DNA of 64,000 nucleotides from Talinum fruticosum. Its lineage: Eukaryota > Streptophyta > Magnoliopsida > Caryophyllales > Talinaceae. Made by a program: the position numbers and the translations under genes. This document shows, piece by piece, positions 46,034 through 58,179 of this stretch. Position 1 is the first letter of the stretch, and the number at the start of each line of letters is the position of its first letter. Location of the stretch: NCBI GenBank assembly GCA_021018815.1, contig JAITYX010000078.1:2418001-2482000 (forward strand), in the 5' to 3' direction. A model generated the notes under the pieces. The model made no database searches. It was not told where the DNA came from and saw only the letters and a list, made by a program, of their open reading frames with translations.

Positions 46034-47560
46034 ACTTTACCCCTATTGATACTACTTACACTAATGCCTTTGACCGTTTCTTGAAAAAAGGGAATATAGA
46101 ATTGCCACCTATTAGAGTAGAATCGAAACAATGAAACAATCCAAAAATTAGGATGCGCAAAAATTTTACAAATATCATCGTGCACGAGGACACGATACTG
46201 AACGGTGTTGGTCATTCAAGAACAAACTAGAAAACATGTTTCGAAATTACCAACTACCCTTGCCTAAGGTTGCCCGAAACCAAGCAATAATAAGAACCCT
46301 TTTAGCGGCACCTTAGTCATATTCACTGAACCCACACCAGGTAAGTGGGATCCTTCCATTTTTATTCGAGATGTTAACGAGTCAAACCACCTTCATTAGA
46401 TCTAAAAATTCAGGGGTTGTGGGTAACTTATGAAGATGTCTACGGAACAAAAAGTGACGAGTAACAACAATAGTGATGACTTTTGGGGCACACCACCCTT
46501 ATAAGAAGAAGACTTTAGGGGAGACACTAAAGCCCTACTTGTTCGGTTTCTTACTAGATCGGGACGGCATAATGCGCCCTTAGGTCCACAACAGACTCAG
46601 GAAACCCCAAAAGAGCCTAAAGCAACAAAGGAAGAAGACTTAATCCTTAAGCAACTCCATAAATTAAAAGCCGACATTTCAATCTAGCAATTAATATCCG
46701 CTTCACAAAAACATAGGCAAGCCTTGATCGATGCACTCACCAAGATCAAAGTTTCTCCTAACACCCCGCCGGAGGAAGTAGTAGGATTGGTTAACAGTAG
46801 GGATAGAACCATTATTTTTGATAAGAAGGATCTCCCATAATAAGGCGTTGCACACAACAATGCTCTTTATTTAATCGTAACTTGCATCAACAAGTTTGTT
46901 CCCCTAACCTTGGTAGACAATGGATCAGCGAGTAAACGTATGTCCTTGGAGAACTGCTAAGAGGTTAGGAATAAGGGAGCAACAACTCTCTAAGCGGATC
47001 TGTTCATCTTCGAGCTTATGATAATTCTAGGAGAACAATCTTGGGAATAGTGACCTTGCCTATCAATATAGGTCCAATAGAGAGAAATATCAAATTCCAA
47101 GTTCTAGATATCCCGGATACTTTCAATTTGCTTTTAGGACATCCTTGGTTGCATGATTATCGAGCGAGTGCCCTCTACATTGCATCGAAGGTCAAGATTA
47201 TCATCACAGGTCAAGTCATAACCGTCAACGGGAATAATCTTTGTGCTCCTAAGACTTCTAAAGAGTCTCGTAGTAGAGATCGAGCACGATGCTAACGATG
47301 AAGAACTTCACGGATTTGAAACTGTTGTTGCCTTAGAAAGGGATGAAGCACCTTTTACCTTTAACCCTTATGGCAACCCTAATATCCAATCGATGCTTAG
47401 GAAGAAGGAGTATTTTCTAGGTCTTCGTTGCAGGCCGAAGGGCATATCCAATCGATGCTAATGTTGCACCCACGGTTCGATCCATCCAGGTTCATCACCG
47501 ACATTGATATAGAAGGGTCCAAGCATGTTACTTGGATTGATGCCGAGGAGGGCCAAGAAT
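46034..47560 (+). pseudogene. Tat-type gag end and aspartic protease remnant
   Basis: Early in the segment one frame gives NAFDRFLKKGNIELPPIRVE. Near 46150-46260 shifting frames give a CxYHRARGHDTExCW-type zinc-knuckle-like segment followed by SFKNKLENMF and NYQLPLPKVA, as in Tat gag proteins. The protease follows around 46890-47000, where FVPLTLVDNGSA carries DNG in place of the usual D-S/T-G active site. 47041-47295 (IVTLPINIGP, FNLLLGHPWLHDYRAS) is the protease C-terminal part. Frames are broken by stops near 46080, 46840 and 47460. Confidence 0.78.
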
Positions 47561-47699
47561 TTGTCTGTTAGCCTAGGAGTGCACCTTCTTTCGAGTCTAG
47601 TACGAGGGCTTGTACTTCTACTACGTTATTTTTAGTTCTTTTCCTAATTCTGTCATTCCAATTCTGTTCTTGAGTCTAATGTATTCGTTGCTTCTTTCA

Positions 47700-48790
47700 A
47701 TAAAGTGAACCTTTCCTCTTACTCTTTGCCTCCTTTCGCTCTTAATTGTTTTGCCTCTAATGATGAACAAGAAATCTCTAAAGAACTAATAAAAACTATG
47801 GAAGATCATGAAAATCGTTCACCAATAATAGAGAAAATAATAACAATTAATGCGGGGTCGGTTGATCAACCCCAAGAAGTTAAGATTGGGAAAACCTTAG
47901 ATCCGGAAGAGCGGAAGCAATTCACTTCGCTCCTTACGGAATTTATCGATGTTTTTGCATGGTCTTACAAAGACATGCCGGGTATAGATATGAGTATAGC
48001 AGAACACAAAATTCCGCTTTATGAGGACCTTAAGCCGATTAAGCGTAAGTTGAGGAGCATGAAACCAGAATGGGCCTTGAAGATTAAGGAAGAGGTTCAA
48101 AAACAGTTAGACACTCGGGTTTATTAAGGTAGTTCACTATCCTCGGTGGGTAGCAAATATAGTTCCTGTCTCGAAGAAAGATGGAAGGGTTCGTATGTGC
48201 GTCGACCTTAGGGATTTAAACAAGGCCAATCCTAAAGATAACTTCCCGTTGCCTCATATCAATCTTCTAGTAGATAATACGACAGATCATGCTCTACTCT
48301 TGTTCATGGATGGTTATGCTTGGATATAATCAAGTGAAGATGGATGAAGAAGATATGGAGAAGACGACCTTAATCACTCAATGGGGGACTTACCGATTTG
48401 CGGTGATGCCATTTGGGCTCAAAAATGCTGGTGCAACGTATCGGAGGACAACAACGAGACTACTGCATGATATGATCCATAAAAAGTCTAAGTATACGTA
48501 GATGATATGATCATAAAATCCAAAGACGAGGGCATGGCACTTACCCGACTGAGAAAATTCTTCTATAGACTCGGGAAGTACAACATGCGCCTTAATCCTC
48601 AAAAGTGTGCCTTTGGGGTAACCTCTAGTAAACTGTTAGGCTATGTTGTCGGTTTTAGAGGAATTGAAGTTGATCCATCTAAGATCAAGGCCATTCAGGA
48701 GATCTCTCTACCAAGTACGAGAGAAGGAGATAAGAGGTTTCCTAGGACGTTTGTAGTACATTAGTCGTTTCATGTAAAAGCCGACTATGG
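47700..48790 (+). pseudogene. Tat-type reverse transcriptase remnant
   Basis: 47705-48127 encodes the segment just before RT: LLTEFIDVFAWSYKDMPGID, then a proline-rich lead. After a stop near 48125 another frame gives VPVSKKDGRVRMCVDLRDLN. 48400-48430 gives FAVMPFGLKNAGATY. The catalytic box YVDDMIIKSK lies near 48495-48525, and 48590-48680 has NPQKCAFGV and LLGYVVGFRGIEVDP. At least three frame changes separate the blocks. Confidence 0.88.
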
Positions 48791-48879
48791 TCCGTGAAAC
48801 CATTCTCAAGAAGTTAAAGAAAGGGTCCGAGCCCATTTGGGATATCGAGTGCCAATAAGCATTCGAGAAGGTTAAGGAA

Positions 48880-49345
48880 TACCGACTAATCCTCCGAGTG
48901 TTAGTTCCACTCCAACCAGGGAAGCCTTTACTTTTATATCTCACCACAACGGAAACCGCTATGGGAGCTATGCTAGCTCAACGAGACGGGAAAGAAGAAC
49001 GAGCGATCTACTATCTAAGTAAGAAGTTCTTGGGTTATGAGACTAGATATACACCACTAGAGATGACATCTTTGGCTTTAGTTTGGGCTACCAAGAAGCT
49101 TAAACATTACATGTTAGCCCACACGGTACATGTGGTAGCACTTATGAATCCTATTAAGTACATACTTGAGCAACCAACTGTCGGCGGTAAAATAGCACGA
49201 TGGACTGTCATGTTGTCGGAATTCGACTCAAGTTTGTCCCTCAAAGCGATCAAAGGAAGGATAGTGTCACAATTCTTGGCTGATTTACCCGTGCCTGAAT
49301 CGCAACCCGAACACCTTGATTTCCCGAGATAAAGATATTTTACAA
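48880..49345 (+). pseudogene. Tat-type RNase H (first)
   Basis: The open frame 48898-49332 reads LLLYLTTTETAMGAMLAQRD (a D-x-S position is changed), AIYYLSKKFLGYETRYTPLE, SLALVWATKKLKHYML and a segment ending QFLADLPVPES. This is the regular gypsy RNase H. It is the longest surviving frame of this element. Confidence 0.85.
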
Positions 49346-49760
49346 GTAGAGGTGGACGTTTGGACAATGTACTTTGATGGTGCTTCCAATCGAAGGGCTT
49401 TGGAGTAGAGATTCTTTTAGTCTCGCTGGAGGGAGCACATACTCCCATTTTAGTCAAACTAGACTTTGAGGTTACCAATAATGCTACAGAGTACAAGGCT
49501 TGTATTACGGGACTAGAGGTTGCAACAGAGATCGGGGTCAAGAATATCGGGGTTTTCGAAGATTTCGGTTTGATCATCAACCAAATTTCTCGGAGGTGGA
49601 AGGTAGGTAGTGAAGCCTTGGCACCCTACCAAGCATACTTGACGAAATTATCTAAGCATTTCGAGAATATCTCTTTCACTTACCTTCCTAGGGATGATAT
49701 CAATTTGCGGATGCATTAGCTAAGTTAGCATCCATGATTAATATCCCCACGGGCAATCAC
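49346..49760 (+). pseudogene. Second RNase H (archaeal-like type) of the Tat element
   Basis: Starts WTMYFDGASNRRALE near 49355 and, after a frame change, gives TPILVKLDFEVTNNATEYKA, ITGLEVATEIGVKNIGVF and APYQAYLTKLSKHFENISF. The FDGAS...NNATEYxA pattern is the second RNase H carried next to integrase in Tat-lineage elements and missing from most other gypsy elements. Stops occur near 49408 and 49719. Confidence 0.85.
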
Positions 49761-49779
49761 TCAATGCCCATTCACATTG

Positions 49780-51085
49780 AGCGACGGAGTCAACCAGCGC
49801 ACGTTTGCACCTTAGAAGTATCTAATACCGACCATACCAGTTGGTATCATGATATTTATCGGTATTTGAAAAAGTAAAAATATCCCTTGGACTCCACATT
49901 TAGAGCCTAACGAGCCATTAGGATGTTGGCTGCCCAATTCTTCATTAATCAAGGGCAATTGTTCAAGAAAACCAACTCGGAATTAACTTACTTTGTGTCA
50001 ATCAACATGAAACAAAGTGCATTATGGAAGATATTCATGGTGGGTTATGTGGACCTCATATGAACGGTAGGATGTTGGTCCGGAAGAATCAAAGACTTGG
50101 TTATTACTAGTTTACAATGCCAGTGGATTGTCATGGCTTTGTTAGGAAGTGCCATAAAGGTTAGATGTATGCAAACCTACAACACCAACCCCCGTCATTC
50201 CTTACAACGTTGTCTTCACCCTGGGCTTTTTCGGTTTGGGGAATAGACATTATTAACAAGGTGACTCTTAAAGGAACACGAGGTCACGAATTTGTGTTAG
50301 TAGCAATCGACTACTTCACCAAATGGGTAGAGGCAGCTTCCTACGCAACTGTGACGTCGAAATAGGTAGCCAAATTCCTCACCCGAACATTATTTTCCAT
50401 TATGGGGTGCCCCACGAGCTAATAAGTGACCATGGTAGTCATTTTAAGAAGGAAATAGTGGATTTTTAGATAAGTATAAAATCGGCATCATAAATCTTCC
50501 CCATATCGCCTTGGACCAATGGAGCGAGTTGAGGTCACGAGATAAGAATATTCGGAAGATAGTAGAGAAAATGGTAGTTACTTATAAGGATTGGCCAAAT
50601 AAATTACCTTTTGCTTTGTGGGATTATAGAACTTATATTAGAGCCTCTACGAAGGCAACACCTTATTCTTTAGTTTATGATATGGAAGCAGTCCTTCTAG
50701 TTGAGATTGTCATTCCTTCGTTAAGGATAATTGCTGAGAGTCAAATTCCGAAGTAGAACCGGCCAAAGCACATTATGAGCGAGTTAGTATTATCGGATGA
50801 GAAACACCTCAACGCCTTACGGAATGTCCAAATATACCAAGCTCCTATATCCGGGGCATTTAATAAGAAGGTTAAGCCTAGCAACTTGTAAATTGGAGAT
50901 TTGGTCCTTAAAGAGATAAGAGCACCCATTCAAGACCCGCGAGGGAAGTTTAAGCCCAACTGGCGGGGCCCATTCATTCTTAGTCGGATTTTACCGAGGC
51001 GGAGTGATAAAGTTTACTGATTTGGACGGAGAATAGATTTTCCGAGTACACCAATTTAGATCGGTTGAATAAGTACTATGCCTAG
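49780..51085 (+). pseudogene. Tat-type integrase remnant
   Basis: At 50235-50365 the core reads WGIDIINKVTLKGTRGHEFV, then AIDYFTKWVEAASY, including the first catalytic aspartate. Around 50400-50460 a HGVPHELISDHG-like segment holds the second aspartate. 50570-50710 has YKDWPNKLPFALWDYRTYIR and TKATPYSLVYDMEAVL. 50845-51000 gives the C-terminal end with GAFNKKVKPSNL, GDLVLKEI and GKFKPNWRGPFI. The N-terminal zinc part lies near 50070-50160 in broken frames. Many stops. Confidence 0.85.
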
Positions 51086-51089
51086 CATA

Positions 51090-51479
51090 CCCCTAGGTCA
51101 TAGGCCAAGCCCAGCCCAACCCGGTTAAGCCAAGGCGGCACCGACCACCACCCGATCAATGGAGGGCTGGCCAGGCCATGATTTTCCCCTCTTATTCCGA
51201 TGTTCCTTGGTTCTTTTATCCGCGGGATGGCCCAATTAGGCGAGTTTGTTATCTTTTTTAGGACGGTCCAACTAGGCGGTCCAATTTATTTGTTTTTTTA
51301 TTTTACCTCTAAGTGAGCGATAAAAATATGAAAGTATAGCATAATACTTACTTTTATTCAATAAAAAGATAAGCCTACTACTTATCCAATTATATAGCTA
51401 ATAAGGGCAATACTTGCAAGCATATTACTTGTTAAAAATAAACACCGTTCTAGAGGCAAAACTAATCCTCCTTCTTTTA
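51090..51479. other. Spacer between Tat pol and the first antisense frame
   Basis: Contains GGCCCAATTAGGCG / GGTCCAACTAGGCGG imperfect repeats near 51230-51285 and an AT-rich part. No coding signature was seen. Confidence 0.4.
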
Positions 51480-53070
51480 TTTAAACTCCTAAGAGTCTAG
51501 GCCCTTGTCTATTTTCACTTTCTTTCCCTTAGGATCGCTAGACTCGGTGCGTTCCTTTAGTTCTTGGATCCGACGGGCCCTCCTTTCTTCGGTTTCTTTA
51601 GCTTCAGTTTCTCTTCGACGGACGCGTGTAGCCATGCGAGGGTTTACTTCACGAATTTGCAGAGGGCCGGCGGCGGGGACAATTTCTTCAGGATTTAGCT
51701 CTCCGAGTGTTAGTGCCTTTCGTCGTTCAGGATCTACTTCTATTATCCACTCTAGATAATAGGGAGAAACAGATGGTGTTCACAACTCCTTTAGGTGTCG
51801 GCAAGTGTGTAGGAGTCGGCAGTTTGGCGGACCTCTCCAATATTCGGGCAACGAACCGGTTCGTTTAAGAGCTACCATGCCCTCCGAACAAGTCAAAGGT
51901 TGCAGGCCATATACAATCTAATAGTGGTATTACTTATTCTCTACCCATTTGTCGTAACACACGGCTAGGGAAGTAATTCTAGGCCCAAAAGACGTATGTA
52001 CGGGTGTCTGTGCAGTGTGTGTTTTGAACTGGGACACCTTCCATTGTTTAACATACCATAGGAGGTGGTTACCGTGATTTCTAAGATACTTTTCCCATTG
52101 GGAAGCGGGAGATCGACTACCACCGGTGTTCGTTTCCGTCGGCGAAGTGCGTCGCTAGGTATGTATCTAACTTCGGAGGAGCATCAATGAGCTTTAGATG
52201 TTCCATTAACCAGATCTGCATATCACGGATGCAAAATCAAATATTAGTATCCCGCACGGTCAAAGTCTAACTTTTAGGCCCAACGAGAGCAAAATCGAAA
52301 TAATAATAAATAGCGACGGAAGAGTCGGGAATGAAAGTTAGGTTTTTTCGGCATAAGTCGGAGTCTCCTCGACCTATGGCCGGCGCCGCCACTCGGTTTA
52401 CCGTTGTTTTCTTCCGTCTGTTTTAATGCTTACCCGCAATAACAGGGGACTACCATGGAAATTTTGTTCGGCATTGGTTTCATCACGGTCCGAGCCAATT
52501 ATTGTTTCAATTACTATTAGTGGAGTTAGGGAACAATAATTCTCTAAGCTGTTCCACCAGGCTTAGTAGAGCGCTGGTGTTAAATCTTCATGGCCTCCTA
52601 CTAGCAAAAATTCGCCTATCATGCACGTGATGATAGCCCATTGCCTCGGGATGATAATGGACTCGAGCATAGGCGTACGTGTTGCGGTATTGCTTCATCA
52701 GATTAGTTAAACTCACCCCGATTCCCAATAAGAATCCATCCTAGATTCTTATTACTCGGTTTTAATAAATATTGTTATTTTTCATAAAGATTTTATGAGG
52801 ATTTGGGAACAGCTTGGTTTTGTTCGCCTAAAGCTGCCAACTATGGCATCAAATTCTTCGAGCGGGGCACACAGTTCATTATCCCCAAACCTAAAGACAT
52901 AGTGGTGATGATCCCAATAGGCTACAGCGACCCTTAAGAAAGGCCAATAGATTTTCACCTGGCAAATGCTAAATAGGACATTCAACCCGTAATTGATCAA
53001 TCCGGACCTATCCATGTTAATCATCTCATGCATCCATCGAGTCAACTCGATCATGTAGTTCATGGTTCTA
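51480..53070 (-). pseudogene. Antisense ORF A of the Tat element (DUF7745/plant-mobile-domain-like)
   Basis: The minus-strand frame from 53063 encodes WPFLRVAVAYWDHHHYVFRF then GDNELCAPLEEFDAIVG. This resembles the 'V.A....WD.....F.FG...L.PTLEEY..L.G' signature shared by plant mobile-domain and DUF7745 proteins. The 3' part at 51759-51490 reads WIIEVDPERRKA, MATRVRRRETEAKETEERRA and a charged tail ending near 51490, which looks like a coiled coil. The middle is frame-broken. Tat elements often carry antisense ORFs between integrase and the 3' LTR. Function in the element is unknown. Identity is from motif resemblance only. Confidence 0.6.
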
Positions 53071-53600
53071 TTTACGAGGATAAGAAAGAGATATGGTACG
53101 GTGGATCGAATGCTTTAATGTTGGTGTTTATTTTATGTCGTGCGTCGATCATTTTTATAGGTGTTTTTTGGAGTTATCCAAGTCCTACCGCAATTAGTAC
53201 AACGAGGCATTACAATCCTGCGAGAACTCATACATGACCGATGTCGGCCATAGCTTGGGCCCAACCCATTTCGTTGTTTTCTTGGGTCCGAACAATCCTT
53301 CGATCGTTTTATTCTTTATCCCGGCCCGTGGCACGCAACTTGTTATTCTTTTGGACCATGCACGTGAGATTTCCCTTTTTCTTTTTATTATTTTCTTTTA
53401 GGGGGAATGGAGGCTAGTGCCAATTTTATTTATTTATTTTTTACTTTTGTCTTTGTATTTTTCCTAAGTTTTGTGCATCTTATTAAATAAAAGAACGCAT
53501 TTTTAGAATTGAGTCCTGCATTTCATCTCATCGCATAAGAGTCTTCATTACAATATAAGAATACATTAATAAACAAGCACCCTACAAAGATGCAAAAATC
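53071..53600. other. Spacer between the two antisense frames
   Basis: No coding signature. Read on the minus strand this would be the region just downstream of antisense ORF B; it contains AT-rich runs (53350-53480) suited to a transcript end. An AATAAA-like CTTTTATTTAATAAG lies at about 53495-53480 on the minus strand. Confidence 0.35.
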
Positions 53601-55993
53601 AGCAAACGAGCGAAGCAACATAGAGTCTTCTACGCATCATCATCGAGACGTCTTCGAAGATGTACTTCCCGAAGTCATCCAAGACGGATGTAGAGAATCG
53701 GCCACCTTCATTACCTTGATATGAGCTACCTTCTTGGTCCCAAGCTTGCAAAGCCTCATGAGATGGTCTCGCTATAAGAAGACCGAGGGAAGTAAAGAGG
53801 CTTCCCGTGACGATCGAAAGCCTGCAAGGGTAGGATGTTCAAACTCTCTTCGAAATGACCAACTCCTGCATCGGAAGTACTAGGCCGGAAGTGCTATGTC
53901 TTGCCTCGGACGCACTCCTATGATGAGCACGCCTCAAAGAACGTCACGACGAGCCTTGTCTAGCATTATTACTAGAAGGCATTTGTTGTTCGGGAGCTTG
54001 AGATAGTATCTCGGGTGCACGGGTAGATTACCGGAAGGAGGTGCTCTAGATCGATGCCTTTACAAGATCAAAAGATGCGATTAGCAAATCACTAAAAACA
54101 CTAGAAGCTCAATGAAATTAGCACTACGGTAGTCAAGGATTTACCCGAAAAGATCACCCGGTCAAGAAATTTTGGAGTACACGAGAGCCGATCGAAACCC
54201 CATGGATATGGCTCTCGATTGTTCCCGGTTGTACTACAAACTTTATTAATGTCGACCAAAGGAGATATCTTTAGCATACAACTAAAGAAGGAAGAGAGCC
54301 CATAACTCTTATCCCTCGCCAATTCCTAGGAAAAGGATGCCCAACACATTCCTCTTACGGGATTTCGGGAATTCTCACAAAACGAGGAGGTCCTCCAGGA
54401 AGAGTAACATCCACATCGAGACTTGGGATATGAATATCGGTAGGAGTGAGCTGCCAAAGGAGAAGAGAAGATGAAGATTAATTTCCATGCAAGAAATTCA
54501 AGTTATAAGAAAGAAGTTAAGCACTCACTAATTAGGTCATAATACGAGAAGCATGATAGGCGTATGAGGTGTTCAAGTTCAAAAGTGAGGTAAAAGGATA
54601 CCCCACCATGGCTGCCGCTTGCTCATTTGGAGAAAGAGAACGAAGATAGAACATGGTCGAAGGTGGATCGGCCGAAATAAATGGAGACCACGTGTTAACT
54701 CGAATTTGAGGAGTGACTCTCTCCCCAAGATACCAACGGAACCCAAAAACACCTTCAAATAAGATCTTTCTTTTAAATTTCCAGAGCCACGAGGACATTT
54801 TGGGGAAGTTGAAGTTAGGCCCAAGGGAGGAAGTTGACATACCGAGTTTACACGGTTGAGGGCTCATCTCAAGAAGCCTAATTCATGTATCTTGGGATGT
54901 TCAAGATAAACTCTAGCCCATGACGTAGACGTCGAAAACGTGGGATGATTTGTTGAAACGAGGAGAGAGATGTGGAAAGTATTCATACAACCATGGCTAC
55001 ATTTTGACAAATTAAGGCTTTTTAATCCACACAAGATGAAAAGTAAATACTAAAGAAAAGAGAATTTGAGCATACCTCAATGATCTTCCATAAGCCATTC
55101 AAAGGAAGATAGTTGGTGGAGTCCGGTTCTAGTTTTGTATGTTGCACACTAGCTCGGAGGCCCCTAATGAGGCAAGTGTATTCGGGAGCACCCCAATTGA
55201 GCTCCTTTATTCTATCAAGGTCTACTAAGTTCATCAAATAGTGAACATGAATTTTAGCGGCCTGGTCGGAAAAGAGGATCGTACTCAAGAGAAAAGCAAG
55301 CACGATCCTGATTTGTTGTTGAGGAGATTGTTGAGGTTAAAAAACATCATCCTCAAAAGTTTCAAAAAGAATGGCATATTTGAAGTGGTTGCTATGTAGA
55401 AATCTATCTACTATGGGACCGATAAGATGGCGAAGGTAGTCACGATTCTTATACAAATTCCGGTCATAGGCTAAAGGTTCTCCCAAGAAGCCCAAACCGG
55501 ACAAAATAGCAAAGTCAAAGGGAGTTATTGTCATTTCACCGAAGGAGGTGGAACATGTTGGTTGTATCCCGGAATCGTTCACCGATAGCTATAATGGGAT
55601 CCCTCTCCCTTCTATCAATAAGGTGACGTAAAACGATGTAGAGAGGTCCGAACCCGAGCATTTTACATGACATTTTCAAGAGGAAAATGCATCCTCGACA
55701 TGTCTCCATAAATTTCGGGATGGCTCCACTGATTCGAATGGAGCCTTTGTACAAGACAAAATCCAACAAGATTTTGGTTAAAAGATTACTCCAAAATGAG
55801 CAAATGAAGATGTTTAAGCCAATTAACTTACCGAAGAAGAAATAGCAAGTGAAGAGACGTGATTTTCAGCTTCAACTAGAAGATCGCGTGGGTTCCATTC
55901 GTTTTGAGGTCGTCATTCGCGCTCGAGGAAAGAGTCTTGAGTAAGGCTCTCGGCTCTAGTTCTTCCTGTAAGATGGGCTCTTCTTCTAGGCAT
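53600..55993 (-). pseudogene. Antisense ORF B of the Tat element (plant-mobile-domain-like)
   Basis: A likely start is the ATG at 55993 (MPRRRAHLTGRTRAES). Frames then give NEWNPRDLLVEAENHV and, at about 55620-55340, ERFRDTTNMFH / FGEMTITPFDFAILSGLGF and AYDRNLYKNRDYL. At 55230-55085 ELNWGAPEYTCLIRGLRAS follows, and near the end STSVLDDFGKYIFEDVSMM (about 53690-53625). The 'TFH..FGEMTITP.DF....GL' pattern is a hallmark of the plant mobile domain found in MAIL/MAIN proteins and in transposon-borne ORFs. Several frameshifts break it. It differs in sequence from antisense ORF A. Confidence 0.7.
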
Positions 55994-56729
55994 TTTGAAG
56001 ATCAAGAGTTCTTGAGAACCAACTAGTTTCAAGAGGGAACAAAGCAAGGAAATGCAAGAGGAGAGCGAGAATACGATGAAGAGTTGGTGTGCAAAATAAA
56101 ATACACCATGCACCTCCTTTTATAGGCAAATTCGAGTCAAGGCATCCAAGCACATAAAATAAGAGTCAAGCAAGTAGTGGGAAACCAAGGAAATTCGGTC
56201 GGGCACGCTAGGGGCCACGCTTGCTAAAGCACGGCCGTCGCCAGCAGTGAGGCTCTGTGAAGTCCAATCGGTGACGGCTTTTACGGCCTAGCCCACCTCC
56301 CTAGTCCATCCGGCCTTGTCCACTTGGAGCATGTGATTTTCGTCCCTTGAGCATTTCCGAAACAGGTTTTATAAGTCCGTTTTGATTGAATTACTTAGGT
56401 AAAATACTTGAATTTTTGTCAATTCAATTATGCATTAATAATCGTGCTAGCACAGCAGATTATTTAGCCAAGCTTCGGATAAAAAAACGATCAAAGTTTC
56501 AACATCAAAATATGCCAAGCTTTAGGCTTTGATTAAGCCAAGCTTAGGATCCTTTTATCGAACTTCGAACGCATGCATCGTAATCAAGTTCAGGTCCCAC
56601 TTTGGAGTTCGGGTTTGATTCCACCAATTCCGGGTATCACACAATATCTTAATAAAAATCGAGGTAAGTATCCTTTAGTGTCTACTTCGACCCTTTGTCT
56701 TTATAGACTCAATCAAAGTGGTGGCTAAC
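55994..56729. other. Region between antisense ORF B and the 3' LTR, with polypurine-like tract
   Basis: On the minus strand this would be the leader or promoter of ORF B; a TATA-like CCTTTTATAGGC occurs around 56118-56127 near its 5' end. On the plus strand, AATCAAAGTGGTGGCTAAC at 56711-56729 stands directly before the LTR. It resembles the AAAGTGGGGGCA-type polypurine tract of Tat elements. Confidence 0.5.
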
Positions 56730-57690
56730 TGTAGACACCTAAAAAGTGTCGTCTCTTATCTCTTTATTTCCACGTTTTGTTTTGTTGGCTCGATGATGGT
56801 AATCCCGAGTCCTGTTTGTGGATTTGGATCTCAAGCTGTGATCAATTGGTGCAACACAAGCCGATAAACCACAAAGAGCCCCCAACATCAAATAAATAGC
56901 CTTTCTCCATGGGTTGGTCCATAAATCCTCTTTTCTTTCGGACCAGTCCAAGAACAGGTCGAGCATTTAGAGATTGTGGAGTCGATGTTGTGTCTTGGGA
57001 GATTCAGAGTCCACGAGTACTATAATCTACTTTCATCTAGAGTACAAGGAGTTGAAGACCTAAAGACGGCATTAAAGCGTTGCATTTCATGATCAAGAGC
57101 ATCAAAGTGTTGCGTTCTAAGCTTCACAAGACAGCCCACACAAGGTTAGAAGTTTTTACCCTTAAAACGACGTGGTGGCGGGCGTCCGCCTTCTAGACAC
57201 ATGGTGGAACGCTGCATTTTGGCTTGGAGAGTCCTTGGAGACACAACTAGGGCACGAAGCCCTAGGAGCGCCCGGTTGGCTGATGCCCACCTTCCCCTTT
57301 TTATCCAGGTTCTATTGGGTTTTATCTCTTTACGATCCAGGTTCTATCTCTTAAGATTTAGCCTAGTTTTATTTCAGTTGTTTGGACGGCTGGATGGAGG
57401 CAAACCCTAGGTCATTTGTGACCTAGGTCCTCTCTATTAATAGAGACGTATGGCTCTCGTTCCCATACGGCTTCTCGCCTTAACATTACACTGCTGAAAG
57501 CTCACCGGAGCACTTTCACCTAAACGTTACTCTGCTGAAATTTCCATAAAAACACTCATCTTTTTATTAAGCTACCGTTGAATTCGTGCAAAGAGTTAAA
57601 GAATATTCGGTTATTTTGATCTCTAGGCACTCATTCAATCGATCATTACTACACCTTATACACTATTCACAAAACTAGCCCTTTTATTTG

Positions 57691-57999
57691 GATTGTTACC
57701 ATTGCATCAAGAGATCCAGTGTACATATTCAAATCAGCAAGGTGGGACAAGCTTAGGGCCATAATTCAGCCTTTGAACGGTTATATTAATTTTTGTTTTT
57801 ATTGCTTTCCGTGTTGTGGTTTAAAAGATGTAATCGCTTTAAATTCTTCCCCAACCGATGTAATTTTTCTATTTCTGCTTTTCTTTATCGCTTTCTTTAC
57901 TTTGGCTTTTATCGCTTTTCTTTATTGTTTTCCTTGTTATGTTTTGGTTGCTTTAATTTTGTTTAGCATGTCGATGTAAGCTTGTTTTCTCATATCATT
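57691..57999 (+). repeat. Direct repeat 1 (left copy) flanking the CACTA fragment
   Basis: Nearly identical to 60502-60812, with roughly ten differences by eye. It contains AGCAAGGTGGGACAAGCTTA and a T-rich part around 57870-57960. It is the LTR's own sequence before the insertion. Confidence 0.9.
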
Positions 58000-58179
58000 G
58001 ACTCAACGACCACAAGCTCATATCCAAACTAAGTATACATTAAAAGGAAAACCTAGTTGAAAAACATGCATTAGATAGCAAATCATACCTTATCTGTTGA
58101 TTCGGAAACATCATCGGGTGAGCTTGCTTTCTCGCTCGCCTATGTATGTGCAATGAGTTCATCCTTATGTAGGGATTAA

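Noticed and set aside
52290..52330. Second CACTA end (tagcgacggaa)
   Set aside because: Only a single isolated word, without a CACTA terminus or an array.
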